In this document: piece after piece, positions 1 to 12,662 of the stretch
Position numbering within the stretch: the first letter of the stretch is position 1
How the letters are laid out: each line of letters opens with the position of its first letter
Source: CAJCJE01 sp035948315
Lineage (GTDB): Bacteria; Actinomycetota; Actinomycetes; Mycobacteriales; Pseudonocardiaceae
Assembly: GCA_035948315.1 (NCBI GenBank)
Contig: DASZJG010000094.1
Span: 1-64,000, forward strand
Reading direction: 5' to 3'
DNA length: 64,000 bases
Translations under genes and position numbers: made by a program
The notes under the pieces: generated by a model
The model's database searches: none
The model's input: the letters and a program-made list of their open reading frames with translations, nothing else
What the model was told of the DNA's origin: nothing

Positions 1-1991
1 GGCAACTCGCGGAAGAGCTCCCGCATCTCCTCCGAGGTCTTGAGGTAGTAGCCGGAGCCGTTGAACTTGAAGCGGTTCGGGTCGTCCTTGTTCTTACCCA
101 CGCCGATGCAGAGCAGGTTGTCGTGCGCGTCGAACTGGTCCTCGGTGACGTAGTGCGAGTCGTTGGTGGCCAGCAGCGGGATGTCCAACTGCTTGGCCAG
201 GCGCAGCAGGTCCTGGCGGACATCGCTCTCGATGTCGAGGCCGTGGTCCATCAGCTCCAGGAAGTAGTTCTCCCTGCCGAAGATGTCCTGGTACGCGCCG
301 GCGGCCTTGACCGCCTCCTCGTACTGGCCCAGCCGCAGCCGGGTCTGCACCTCGCCGGAGGGGCAGCCGGTGGTAGCGATGATGCCCTCGGCGTTTTCAG
401 CGATCAGCTCGCGGTCGCAGTTGTGCACCGCGAAATCGGTGACATACGAATGGTCGTCGGCGACCTCGATGTTGTACACATCACCGTCATAGGCTTCAGT
501 CATGACATCGAGGACCGGCTTGTAAACGTAGTCTTCGTCGGACAAGGTGCGCCGATAGGTCGGTTCGGTGCTCGGCGAGTAGTTGGCGCGGTACGTCTGC
601 GCGTGCTCATCGCTGACCGGTGGCTGACGGTAGGTGGCGGCAAAATCGGCGCGAAGCCGGGCGCCCAAGGTTCGCAACTGCCAGTGCAACTGTTCGGACG
701 TCTGTTCGATACTGACGACGTCGTGCCTGGTCTTGGAGCCGTCACCGGCCAGAACGCCCTGGAACAGACCTTCCATGAATGATTCGGGAGCTTCGAAGAC
801 GAACTGAGGCAACGCCTTGTTGTTCGCTCCCTTTCCGCACAGCGAGTTCAGCAACTGGGCCAACAGCGTGGAGGACACCGACACAGCGACGCCATGGTAG
901 TCAGGCCTGTCCGGCCTGCCCCTGACGACAGCCTCCTTACCGGTGTATTTCTCGATCATCTTTGAGCAGATGGCGATGAGGTCACGTTCTTCCTCATGCA
1001 GGTGCCACGAGACCGTGTGCCCTCGATCGATGGAACCTTCGGCGACGTAAAGCCCCAGGAAGAACCCGAAGTCGAAGTCCAGATCGATAGTGTGCGCAAG
1101 CGCGGCATAGTGCTTGGTCGGTCCCATACCGGTTCGCTGCGAGACCTGAAAATATCCGTCACCGCTAGCCGCGACCGGTGTCCAGTCGACGTACCGCGCG
1201 GTGCCGATCGAAGTCACCGTTGCCGTATCGGAGCGCACCCTGGGCAGGCAGACCCAACTGTTCCAGTAGGTGGCCTCCTGCCGCGTGCCGGTACCGGGTC
1301 GGCCTCCCGCGATCTCCTTCGCTTCAACCCACGACCTGGTGCCGTCGCGATGGCGGATCAGCACCGGATGCTCACCGGTCATCCAGGTGATCCTGCTGTA
1401 CCGGCCGGAGAGCTTGATCCCGTAGATGTCACCCCGGTGGGCATTACGCATCACTTCGACCACCGGGCGAAACCGGCCACGGTGCGTGAGCACCTTGTCG
1501 CCGACCCGAATGTCCTCGATGCGCTTCATGCCGCCACGAGTCATGATTTCTTGGCCGGGAAGCAAACAGCGAGGCTTGCGATAGTAGCCATCTATGCTGG
1601 CCAGCGAGGACAGCTTGAACAGGTTGCGCAGGCCGATCGTGTTCGCCGCGAGCATGGTCATGTGCGTGTACGCGCCGGCGCCGGAGACGTCGCCGCCCTC
1701 GCCGCTCTCGTCGGAGGAGCGCTGGCTGGCCTGACCCCAGAACACCGGCTTCTTGTGGAAGCGCGAGGCCGGCGCGATGTACGCCTCGATGCCGATGATC
1801 GGCTTGATGCCGGTCTTCTCCGCCTGGCGATAGAACTCGTCGGCCCCGTACATATTGCCGTGGTCGGTCAGGCCCACCGCCGGCATGCCGAGGCGCTGGG
1901 CCTCGGCGAACAGCGGGGCCATCTTGGCCGCACCGTCGAGCATCGAGTACTCGGAGTGCACATGCAGATGGACGAAGGAGTCGTCAGACAC
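1..1991 (-). CDS. dnaE: DNA polymerase III subunit alpha, 5' part, intein-containing
   Basis: This is the catalytic alpha subunit of the replicative DNA polymerase, cut by the left window edge. The frame starts at a GTG (1991-1989) preceded by GGGAGG about 9 bases upstream. The N-terminal PHP domain is clear: HLHVHSEYSMLDG near residue 8, then a LTDHGNMYGA segment. Flanking host sequence resumes after the intein with CDRELIAENAEG and GIIATTGCPSGEVQTRLRLG. An intein (420-1568) interrupts the gene after residue 141 (Arg); the first residue after splicing is Cys. Excised, the visible host protein is about 280 residues of a polymerase that is usually near 1180. It appears to be the main replicative DnaE1 rather than ImuC/DnaE2, because the PHP start is canonical, but the polymerase domain lies outside the window. 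Confidence 0.95.
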   Translation of the reverse strand, partial: MSDDSFVHLHVHSEYSMLDGAAKMAPLFAEAQRLGMPAVGLTDHGNMYGADEFYRQAEKTGIKPIIGIEAYIAPASRFHKKPVFWGQASQRSSDESGEGGDVSGAGAYTHMTMLAANTIGLRNLFKLSSLASIDGYYRKPRCLLPGQEIMTRGGMKRIEDIRVGDKVLTHRGRFRPVVEVMRNAHRGDIYGIKLSGRYSRITWMTGEHPVLIRHRDGTRSWVEAKEIAGGRPGTGTRQEATYWNSWVCLPRVRSDTATVTSIGTARYVDWTPVAASGDGYFQVSQRTGMGPTKHYAALAHTIDLDFDFGFFLGLYVAEGSIDRGHTVSWHLHEEERDLIAICSKMIEKYTGKEAVVRGRPDRPDYHGVAVSVSSTLLAQLLNSLCGKGANNKALPQFVFEAPESFMEGLFQGVLAGDGSKTRHDVVSIEQTSEQLHWQLRTLGARLRADFAATYRQPPVSDEHAQTYRANYSPSTEPTYRRTLSDEDYVYKPVLDVMTEAYDGDVYNIEVADDHSYVTDFAVHNCDRELIAENAEGIIATTGCPSGEVQTRLRLGQYEEAVKAAGAYQDIFGRENYFLELMDHGLDIESDVRQDLLRLAKQLDIPLLATNDSHYVTEDQFDAHDNLLCIGVGKNKDDPNRFKFNGSGYYLKTSEEMRELFREL
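420..1568 (-). other. DnaE intein with LAGLIDADG homing endonuclease
   Basis: This is a 383-residue in-frame protein splicing element inside the PHP domain of dnaE. It starts with Cys1 (CLLPGQEIMTRGG, block A), has a TGEHPV block B (TxxH), and ends with block F/G sequence VYNIEVADDHSYV...AVHN followed by Cys+1 of the host. Two LAGLIDADG-like helices are visible, FFLGLYVAEGS and LFQGVLAGDGS, so a DOD-type homing endonuclease domain lies between the splicing halves. All key splicing residues (Cys1, block B His, penultimate His, Asn, Cys+1) are present, so splicing is expected to work; both endonuclease acidic residues (E and D) are also kept. The insertion sits next to the host motif IDGYYRKPR. 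The host must splice it out to make an intact alpha subunit. Confidence 0.93.
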
Positions 1992-2210
1992 CGACCGCAA
2001 CCTCCCAGGGCGTTCACGAGCGGAGATCCCAACAGTAGTCCGGCCCCCCGACGAAATTCATGCGCCCACGCCGCGACGGATCCAGGTCACACCGATGTCG
2101 ATCAGGCCGATTCGGCTTGTGTCCACACGGGACGAAGTTGTCCACAGCCTGGTGATCAACAGTGATCCGGGTGAGCAGCGCGAACAGGCTCGACTCGATA
2201 CCGTCGGCGC

Positions 2211-2498
2211 GTGACCGACGACCGTTGGGTGCTGGACGACCTCGCTGAGGCGCGGTTCGGCTCGATCGCCGCGATCCGCGCCGCGCTGCTCACCGAGGAC
2301 GTCGCCGAGTTCGATGCCGCGTTCGCGGCCAACGGGACGTCCGTTCTGGTCGCGTGGCGGCGCATCGCGTTGCTGACCGAACAGGACCCGGCCTGCCGGC
2401 GCCAACTGATCGACGCGGCCGCGGAAATCCGCAGGACCTGCAGGCCCAGGGCGGGCAGCGTGCCCTGGGCCGAACTCAAAGCCGAACTGGGACTGTGA
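2211..2498 (+). CDS. Small hypothetical protein, 95 aa
   Basis: I do not recognise this protein. It begins at a GTG, runs divergently from dnaE with about 220 bases between the starts, and ends 11 bases before the stop of the convergent P5C dehydrogenase gene. The sequence is acidic at the start (MTDDRWVLDDLAEARFG) and predicted mostly helical, with a FDAAFAANGTSVLVAWRRIA segment and a terminal VPWAELKAELGL. The arrangement of a short helical domain with a WRRIA core recalls small antitoxin-like or DUF proteins of actinobacteria, but no catalytic or metal-binding motif is visible. Codon use matches its neighbours, which supports a real gene. Confidence 0.6.
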   Translation: MTDDRWVLDDLAEARFGSIAAIRAALLTEDVAEFDAAFAANGTSVLVAWRRIALLTEQDPACRRQLIDAAAEIRRTCRPRAGSVPWAELKAELGL

Positions 2499-2509
2499 CC
2501 AGTACGGGC

Positions 2510-4138
<1,629 letters not shown>

Positions 4139-4196
4139 GACGCGGTTGCCTCCTGGGTCGTCGGCGGTCGGGCGGCGGCTTGTGGCCGTTACTCGG

Positions 4197-4700
4197 TTAC
4201 ATCAGTTCGATCAGGAACGACAGTTCTTGGGGCGCGTACCAGGCCAGTTCGTGATCCTCGGCGTCGCCGAGGGTGAACTCGGCGTCCGAGTCGCCCATGT
4301 CGGCCGCGTCGATCACCTCGGCCGCGCGGCGCACCGCGTCCTCCGCACCTTCGTTGTCCACGTGCACGGCGGCGATGTGCTTCATGGTCACCGGACCGGC
4401 CAGTCGCACCACCGCGTAGTCGAGGTCGGGACGCAGCGTGACGTCGTCCAGGTCGGCCGCGATCACCGCACGCCGCGGCCGGGCCTCCGGGTCGGTGTCG
4501 AGTTCGCCTGCGAGCAGCCGGATCGACGCGCGGGCCGCGTCCAGCATGGCCGCGTACTCCAGTTCCTCGGCGTCACCGGTGGAATAGGACTCCCGCAGCG
4601 CGGGTGTGAGCGCGAACGCGGTCGAATTCACCGCGGCCACCTCGCCGGTCTTGACCAGCGTGCTCAACATCGCCACCGTCGCCGGGATGTAGACCCTCAC
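4197..4700 (-). CDS. DUF6912-type conserved actinobacterial protein
   Basis: This 167-residue protein begins with MRVYIPATVAMLSTLVKTGEV (GTG start at 4700) and ends in ELSFLIELM. It resembles a conserved actinobacterial family of unknown function, probably DUF6912. It has no signal peptide, membrane segment or catalytic motif that I can see. It is acidic, with AIAADLDDVTLRP-like strands and an EFTLGDAEDHELAWYAPQEL C-terminus. It lies 30 bases downstream of the WS/DGAT gene on the same strand, so the two may share a transcript; a GAGAGG about 10 bases before the GTG can serve as ribosome binding site. The role is unknown. Confidence 0.75.
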   Translation of the reverse strand: MRVYIPATVAMLSTLVKTGEVAAVNSTAFALTPALRESYSTGDAEELEYAAMLDAARASIRLLAGELDTDPEARPRRAVIAADLDDVTLRPDLDYAVVRLAGPVTMKHIAAVHVDNEGAEDAVRRAAEVIDAADMGDSDAEFTLGDAEDHELAWYAPQELSFLIELM

Positions 4701-4730
4701 CGCACCAGTCCTCTCTCGCCTTGCGCGCGG

Positions 4731-6137
4731 TCACGGTGCCACCGTGGCCAATAGTTCGTCGACCGCTTCCTCGACCATCCTGCCGAGGTTGTCCACGTCG
4801 GGCATGGCGTCCCGGTCGGCGTTCAGTCCGAAGTAGACGCCACCATCGTAGGAGGTGACCCCGATGGACACCGCCTGGTTGCGGGCCAGCGGAACCACCG
4901 GGAAGATCTCCAGCATTTTGGCCCCAGCCGCGTACAGCGAAACCTGGGGGCCGGGCACGTTCGTGACCAGGATGTTGAAGATGCGCTGGGAAAACGAACT
5001 CGCCGCGCGGGCGCCCAGCGCGTGCAGCGTGGGTGGCGCGAAACCGCCGAGCCGGACCAGCGCGTCCGCGGCCACCGACTGACCCGAGTCGGCGTGCGCA
5101 CGCATGGCATGGCTGACGTGGTGCAGCCGCACTACCGGGTTGGGCTCGCCGACCGGCAGGTCGATCAGGTTCGCGGTGACCTTGCTGCCGACCATGCCGG
5201 CCGGCGTGTTCGTGGTCTCCTCGTCGCGAACGGACAGTGGCGCCATGGCGCGGATCGTGGTGTGCGAGGTGACCACCTCGCCCCGGGAGAGCAGCCAACT
5301 GCGCAACGCGCCCGCGACCACGGCCAGCACCACGTCGTTCACGCTGCCGCCGTGCGTCGCGCGAACCTTCTTCAGATCGGCGAGCTGCGCCTTGGCCACC
5401 GCGAACCGCCGCGCGCGGGACACCCGCACGTTCAACGGTCCGGTGTGCGCGGGGCGGATCGCGGCGGTGAGCATGTCGGTCACGCCGGAGACCACGCCGA
5501 ACGCCTTCTGCACGACGGACGCGACATCGCCCGCCGCCGCACGCAGGTTCTCCACCAGTTCGCCCGGCCGATTCACGACCTCGGACACCGCGTCGGTCAC
5601 CAGTCGCACCTGGCTGGGTTCCGGTTCGGGCATCCAGAGCCGTTCCGGGTCCTCCGACGGATTCGCGGACACGTCCAGGATGACCTGGCCGATCTCGATC
5701 GCGCCGATGCCGTCGATCATCGCGTGGTGCGTCTTGGTGACCAGCGCGAACCGGTTGCGCGCCAAGCCTTCGACCAGGTACAGCTCCCACAGTGGCCGGT
5801 TGTGGTCCAGCGGGCGCGACATCAGGCGCGCGACGAGTTCGTTGAGCTGCTCCTGCGTACCCGGCCGGGGTAAGGCGGAGAGCCGAACGTGGTGCGTGAT
5901 GTCGAAGTGCACATCGTCCGTCCACACTGGACGGGCCAGGTGACCGGGCACGGTGGCGACCTTCTGCCGGTAGCGCGGCACCAGGGCCAGCCGCCGTTCG
6001 ATCAGTTCGACCAGCCGTTCGTAGTCGAAGCCCGACCGCGGCCTGCGGAACACGGCGACCCCGCCGACATGCATCGGCGTCGTCGCATCCTCCAGGTAGA
6101 GCAGCGACGCGTCGAGTGCCGAGAGGCGGTTGGCCAT
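4731..6137 (-). CDS. Wax ester synthase / diacylglycerol acyltransferase (WS/DGAT)
   Basis: This acyl-CoA-dependent acyltransferase is expected to make triacylglycerol or wax esters for storage. The protein begins MANRLSALDASLLYLEDATT and carries the family catalytic motif THHAMIDGIGA (HHxxxDG), the second conserved region NVLVTNVPGP-like (NILVTNVPGPQVSLY), and a PLSVRDEETTNTPAG segment. At 468 residues it has the normal family length. An in-frame start 30 codons upstream exists, but it would overlap the divergent methyltransferase gene and adds a non-conserved stretch, so the ATG at 6137 is preferred. The downstream DUF6912 gene is close enough to be co-transcribed. Confidence 0.92.
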   Translation of the reverse strand: MANRLSALDASLLYLEDATTPMHVGGVAVFRRPRSGFDYERLVELIERRLALVPRYRQKVATVPGHLARPVWTDDVHFDITHHVRLSALPRPGTQEQLNELVARLMSRPLDHNRPLWELYLVEGLARNRFALVTKTHHAMIDGIGAIEIGQVILDVSANPSEDPERLWMPEPEPSQVRLVTDAVSEVVNRPGELVENLRAAAGDVASVVQKAFGVVSGVTDMLTAAIRPAHTGPLNVRVSRARRFAVAKAQLADLKKVRATHGGSVNDVVLAVVAGALRSWLLSRGEVVTSHTTIRAMAPLSVRDEETTNTPAGMVGSKVTANLIDLPVGEPNPVVRLHHVSHAMRAHADSGQSVAADALVRLGGFAPPTLHALGARAASSFSQRIFNILVTNVPGPQVSLYAAGAKMLEIFPVVPLARNQAVSIGVTSYDGGVYFGLNADRDAMPDVDNLGRMVEEAVDELLATVAP

Positions 6138-6171
6138 ACCGCCGATACTGGCACACTCCGGCGCCCGTGCG

Positions 6172-6948
6172 ATGCTGCTCGTTGTGCCCGACCCCGCACC
6201 GACCTCGCCCAAGGATCGCTTCGTCACCGTCTACGGCCGCAAGCCCGTCCTGGAAGTACTCGACGACGCCGCCCTCGACGTCGACAAGGTGATCCTCGCC
6301 GACACGGCGCGTGGCCCGGCCGCGAACGAGATCCTGCGCGCCGCCCGCGAGCGAGGTGTCGCGGTGCAGCGCGCGAGTGCGCACCGGGTGAAGGTGCTCG
6401 CCGGCAACGGCAAGCAGGACCAGGGTGTGCTCGCCGACGTGGTCGCGCCCAGGATGCGCCTGCTCACCGACGCCCTGCGCGAGCGGCCGCCCAGGACGGT
6501 GCTGGTCCTGGACGGCATCACCACCCCGGCGAACGTCGGCATGATCCTGCGCACCGCGACCGCGGCCGGCATCGGCGGCATCGTGCTGCCCAGGCGCGGC
6601 GTCGCCGGCATCGATCCGCTGGTCATCAAGGCTTCGGCGGGCGTCGCGTTCCGGGCGCCGGTGCTGCGCGTGCCCACCGCGACCGAGGCCGCGCAGGCCT
6701 TGCACCAGGCCGGCTACCGGTTGTTCGGGCTGGCAGGCGACGCGCGCAAGTCGGTGTTCGACGCGACCGTGCCGGGCCGGGCCGCGTTCGTGCTCGGCGG
6801 GGAGACGGCGGGCGTGAGCGACGGGGTCGGCGAGCTGATCGACCAGTGGCTGGCGATCCCGATGGCGGGCGACGTCGAGTCGCTGAACGTGGCCAGCGCG
6901 GCCGCGGTGGTCTGCTTCGAACTGCTCCGCCGCAGGCTGGGCGACTAG
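6172..6948 (+). CDS. TrmH/SpoU family RNA 2'-O-methyltransferase
   Basis: This SPOUT-class methyltransferase is predicted to methylate a ribose in rRNA or tRNA. The three knot motifs are present: PANVGMILRTATAAGIGG (motif 1), FVLGGETAGVSDGV (motif 2) and IPMAGDVESLNVASAAAVV (motif 3). The N-terminal part (VYGRKPVLEVLDDA..VDKVILAD) fits the substrate-binding domain. The start is uncertain: ATG 6172 is chosen because only 35 bases separate it from the divergent WS/DGAT start; GTG 6184 is possible. No clear ribosome binding site precedes either. The gene ends tail-to-tail with the HAD gene, the two stop codons overlapping (6945-6948). Confidence 0.88.
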   Translation: MLLVVPDPAPTSPKDRFVTVYGRKPVLEVLDDAALDVDKVILADTARGPAANEILRAARERGVAVQRASAHRVKVLAGNGKQDQGVLADVVAPRMRLLTDALRERPPRTVLVLDGITTPANVGMILRTATAAGIGGIVLPRRGVAGIDPLVIKASAGVAFRAPVLRVPTATEAAQALHQAGYRLFGLAGDARKSVFDATVPGRAAFVLGGETAGVSDGVGELIDQWLAIPMAGDVESLNVASAAAVVCFELLRRRLGD

Positions 6949-7361
6949 CGCTCCTCGAAGAACGGGAAGCCGAACAGGACCTCCAGTTCGGCGAGCGTGC
7001 TGTCCACATCCCGGTGGTGCACGCCGACCATGCCGACCTCGGCCGCGCCACGCACGTTGATCGCGAGGTCGTCCACGAACACGCACTCGGCAGGCGCCAG
7101 CCCGATGCGCCGGGCCGCGACCTGGTAACTCCTCGGGTCCGGCTTGCCGAAGCCCTCCTCGCCGGAGAGCACCACGGCGTCGAAGATCCCGCGCAGCGGC
7201 GCGAGGCCCGGCCAGAACTGGTCGGCATTGGACAGCAGCGCGGTGCGCAACTCATGACGGCGCGCCACGAGTAGTGCCTTGATCACGTTCGGCCCGCGCT
7301 CGCCGTTCGGCCCGAGGTCGGTGAGCACTCCCCCGTAGTCGACGATCAGGCCCTTCAGCAC
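6945..7361 (-). CDS. HAD-family hydrolase, short
   Basis: This is a haloacid dehalogenase-like hydrolase of about 138 residues. Motif I is VDYGGVLTDLG near the N-terminus, motif II is LLSNAD, motif III is FGKPDPRSYQVAA, and motif IV is CVFVDDLAINVRGA. The Gly in the second Asp position of motif I is common in the HAD-IA type. It is short because the cap region between motif I and II is almost absent. The start is uncertain; GTG 7361 precedes KGLIVDYGG and an earlier ATG at 7418 would add 19 unconserved residues. The substrate cannot be told. Confidence 0.85.
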   Translation of the reverse strand: MLKGLIVDYGGVLTDLGPNGERGPNVIKALLVARRHELRTALLSNADQFWPGLAPLRGIFDAVVLSGEEGFGKPDPRSYQVAARRIGLAPAECVFVDDLAINVRGAAEVGMVGVHHRDVDSTLAELEVLFGFPFFEER

Positions 7362-7504
7362 CTGCTGACGATACGACGTCGGCAACGCGCCGGAAATGTC
7401 ACCACATCGGGTGGTCAATGTCCGGATCGGCCGGGTTGGTCCCTCTGTAGTTCGTCAGGTTCACCAACTGCCCCGTTCGCGGGGCGCGAAAGACAGGGAC
7501 ACCG

Positions 7505-8017
7505 ATGTCATCCAGCGCCGCACTGCTCCTGCCCGACCCCACCGACCTCATCGAATCCCATGACCCGGCCGACTCGGCACCGCACCACTCGACACTGCGC
7601 GGCCCGCAGCCGGTCGTCGTCCGATCGCTCGCCGAACACCGCCGCGCCAAGTTCCGCGCCGAGATCCGGGTGGTACCGGCCGCCGAGCCGATCGAGGTCG
7701 AAACGCGGCAACCCCTCCCGTCCTCGCCCGCCCAGCCCGAGGTGGCCCGGCTGATGCGGCTCGTGCTCGAAGTCCTCGACCGCAGGCGCCCGCAGAGCCA
7801 CCTGGAGAACTGGGCGCCGACCGCGGATTTCCGCGCGCTCATCCGCGACGACCGGGTCGGTCCGCGCCGCCTGAGGTCGGTCCGGTCCAGCACGCCGATG
7901 CCGGGCGTGCTGGAGGTGTGCGCCACGTTCGACGTGCACGAACGGGCGCGGGCGATGGTGGGGAGGTTCGAGTTCGTCGAGGCGCAATGGCGATGCACCC
8001 TGCTCAGAATGCTCTGA
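7505..8017 (+). CDS. Rv3235-family protein
   Basis: This 170-residue protein matches the conserved actinobacterial Rv3235 family found beside secA. It has an N-terminal low-complexity half and a conserved C-terminal domain with LVLEVLDRRRPQSHLENW, VRSSTPMPGVLEVCATF and RARAMVGRFEF segments. No catalytic motif or signal peptide is visible and the function is not known. It converges on secA; its last codons and stop (8015-8017) lie inside a strong inverted repeat (7991-8030), so its 3' end is also the likely terminator. Confidence 0.85.
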   Translation: MSSSAALLLPDPTDLIESHDPADSAPHHSTLRGPQPVVVRSLAEHRRAKFRAEIRVVPAAEPIEVETRQPLPSSPAQPEVARLMRLVLEVLDRRRPQSHLENWAPTADFRALIRDDRVGPRRLRSVRSSTPMPGVLEVCATFDVHERARAMVGRFEFVEAQWRCTLLRML

Positions 8018-8031
8018 GCAGGGTGCATCGA
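7990..8031. terminator. 18-bp perfect hairpin between convergent genes
   Basis: Left arm 7991-8008 and right arm 8013-8030 are perfect complements over 18 bases, with a 4-base loop (8009-8012). The hairpin begins inside the Rv3235-like coding sequence, spans its stop codon and lies about 36 bases beyond the stop of secA. No long T-run follows on either strand, which is usual for GC-rich actinobacteria. It could terminate both convergent transcripts. Confidence 0.75.
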
Positions 8032-8066
8032 CGTGGTGCGCGCTCGGCGCTTGTCGCGTTGGTCGG

Positions 8067-10967
<2,901 letters not shown>

Positions 10968-11184
10968 CCGGCCGACCTCACTAGCTGGTTTCGTCACGCA
11001 CCCGGAGCGGGCGCTCTGCGCTCATCGTAGGCATGCTGGGACGCGCCGTGTACCGACCCGACTCAGATTGACCGGGCCGGTGACCACCGCGTCGCCACCG
11101 AGTTCTCAACGCCCGGACGCGCCCGTCAGTTCCACAGGGTGATCAACACGTTACGTGACGGTGCGACTGCACGCCCGAAATCAG

Positions 11185-11640
11185 CTAATAGCTGCCTGTT
11201 GTCCCGAAAGGGATGACATCGAGCAGGATCAGGAGTCCGATCATGGCGAGGCCCGCGAAGATCACCGCGCCGATGAGGTAGCTGGTCATGTACCGCACCG
11301 CGCTACGCATACCCCGGATGGTCGCCCGTTCCTGCGGATTCGCTGGGTCGTACCGAACGGTCACCGCGTCGCCGGGTTTCTCAACGCCCTTGTCGGCGAA
11401 AAGATCCTGATAGCGAACGTGGTGTCCGTCCGTGCCGATGAACTCGACGAACGGGCGCGGCGTGCGGTAGCCCTTCTGCATCGGCACCTGAAGACGGAGC
11501 ACCTTGCCGGTCGCGACCTGGCCGGACCGGACCAGTCGCATCAGCGGGATGGCCTTGGTGAAGACGGCGCCGACCAGCGCTGCACAGATCAAACCGAACA
11601 TCAGGATGAACCCGTAGCCGACGAAGTACTTGGTGAACAT
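11185..11640 (-). CDS. DUF3592-type membrane protein
   Basis: This 151-residue protein has an N-terminal membrane segment (FILMFGLICAALVGAVF), a soluble middle with GKVLRLQVPMQ...FVEFIGTDGHHVRYQ and GDAVTVRYDPANPQERATI, and a C-terminal hydrophobic segment (SYLIGAVIFAGLAMIGLLILL). The VRYDPANPxxA element is typical of DUF3592 proteins, which are of unknown function and probably act at the cytoplasmic membrane with a domain outside it. The gene is separated from the WXG100-like gene upstream by 92 bases and may be in the same transcript. Confidence 0.75.
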   Translation of the reverse strand: MFTKYFVGYGFILMFGLICAALVGAVFTKAIPLMRLVRSGQVATGKVLRLQVPMQKGYRTPRPFVEFIGTDGHHVRYQDLFADKGVEKPGDAVTVRYDPANPQERATIRGMRSAVRYMTSYLIGAVIFAGLAMIGLLILLDVIPFGTTGSY

Positions 11641-11732
11641 GGTTCCGCCTGAGGTAGGGGTTCGGTCCGAAGCCAGATGATCGACCCGGCCGGACAGGTT
11701 GTCCAGAGCTACGCCGATGCCCTGACTTGCCG

Positions 11733-12662
11733 CTAGTCGCTGGCCGCCGCCGACTCGATCTTCGAGTCGAGCAGCTCGCCGATGACCGTCTGGACTGGTG
11801 GAGCGTCGATCGGTTTGCCCTGGGCGGCGGACATCGCCTCCTGCGCGGTCACCTTGCTGCTGAGGTCGATCAGCGCCTTGCCAGCAGGTGTGTTCACCGC
11901 ATCGGGGATCGCGTTCACCAGTCCGGGCAACCTCGGTGCGATGACCGCCACGTCGTCGGACACGGCACTACTCGCCGTAGCCGTCGTGCCTGACGCAGCG
12001 CCGACCACGGTGTTACCCATGAAGCCCGCGAAACTGCCGACGGCAACGCCCTGGCCCAGTTCAGCCCAGTTCGGTCCGCTCGCCTTCTCACCGAAGCCCA
12101 GTTGGACGAGGTTCTTGGTCACCTGTTCCATGGCCGCATCGGCGAACCCCAGCATCGCTCCGCCCAGCACCGTCGTCGCGATCTCGCCGAGAGTCGTACC
12201 AAGCAGGGTGAGCGCTGCCCATGCCTCCGGGACGATCGCGGCAACGACGCCACTGGCTGCCGCGTCCGACATGCCGGCCGTGAAGACGGTGAGGAGAATG
12301 CCGCCGCCGATGGCCGCACCGATCTCGGCGGCCTTCTCCTCCAGGTCGGACTTTGCCTTGTCGACGGCGTCGGCGAACTTGTCGCAGGCGTCGGACATGG
12401 CGTTGCAGCAGCCGACGAGCACTTCGAGGTTCGCGTTCTTGCCGGTGCCGCCGAACTCGTTCCAGTAGTCGGAGAAGGCGCTCATCGCCTTGCCCGTGTT
12501 GTTCGCGCACAGCACGTTGGCGGCGTTGTTGCCCTGGTCGAGCGCGGCCTGCGCGGCCGCGCCGAGACTCTTCCATGCCTGGCCGGCCTCGCGAGCCTTG
12601 CCGGTGTCCGCGTCCGGCCAGGGAACTCCGACCGCGTTCAGCACTTCGGCGACGTCGACCAT
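11733..12662 (-). CDS. WXG100-like (CpnT N-domain type) protein without a toxin domain
   Basis: This 309-residue protein begins with a helical WXG100-like region (QAWKSLGAAAQAALDQGNN and FSDYWNEFGGTGKNANLEVL) like the N-terminal domains of large type VII-secreted toxins. Two Cys follow (LVGCCNAM). After about residue 110 come Gly/Ala-rich hydrophobic stretches (IGAAIGGGILLTVFTAGM, TVLGGAMLGFADAAM) typical of the linker that precedes a polymorphic toxin in such proteins. The protein then stops with no recognised toxin domain. Its ATG overlaps the stop of the upstream small WXG-like gene by one base, so they are translationally coupled. It may be an orphaned delivery module; no EccC, EccD or other secretion machinery is in the window. 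Confidence 0.7.
   Translation of the reverse strand: MVDVAEVLNAVGVPWPDADTGKAREAGQAWKSLGAAAQAALDQGNNAANVLCANNTGKAMSAFSDYWNEFGGTGKNANLEVLVGCCNAMSDACDKFADAVDKAKSDLEEKAAEIGAAIGGGILLTVFTAGMSDAAASGVVAAIVPEAWAALTLLGTTLGEIATTVLGGAMLGFADAAMEQVTKNLVQLGFGEKASGPNWAELGQGVAVGSFAGFMGNTVVGAASGTTATASSAVSDDVAVIAPRLPGLVNAIPDAVNTPAGKALIDLSSKVTAQEAMSAAQGKPIDAPPVQTVIGELLDSKIESAAASD

Noticed and set aside
6138..6227. Longer N-terminus for the WS/DGAT gene
   Set aside because: The extra 30 residues overlap the divergent methyltransferase gene and are not conserved in the family.
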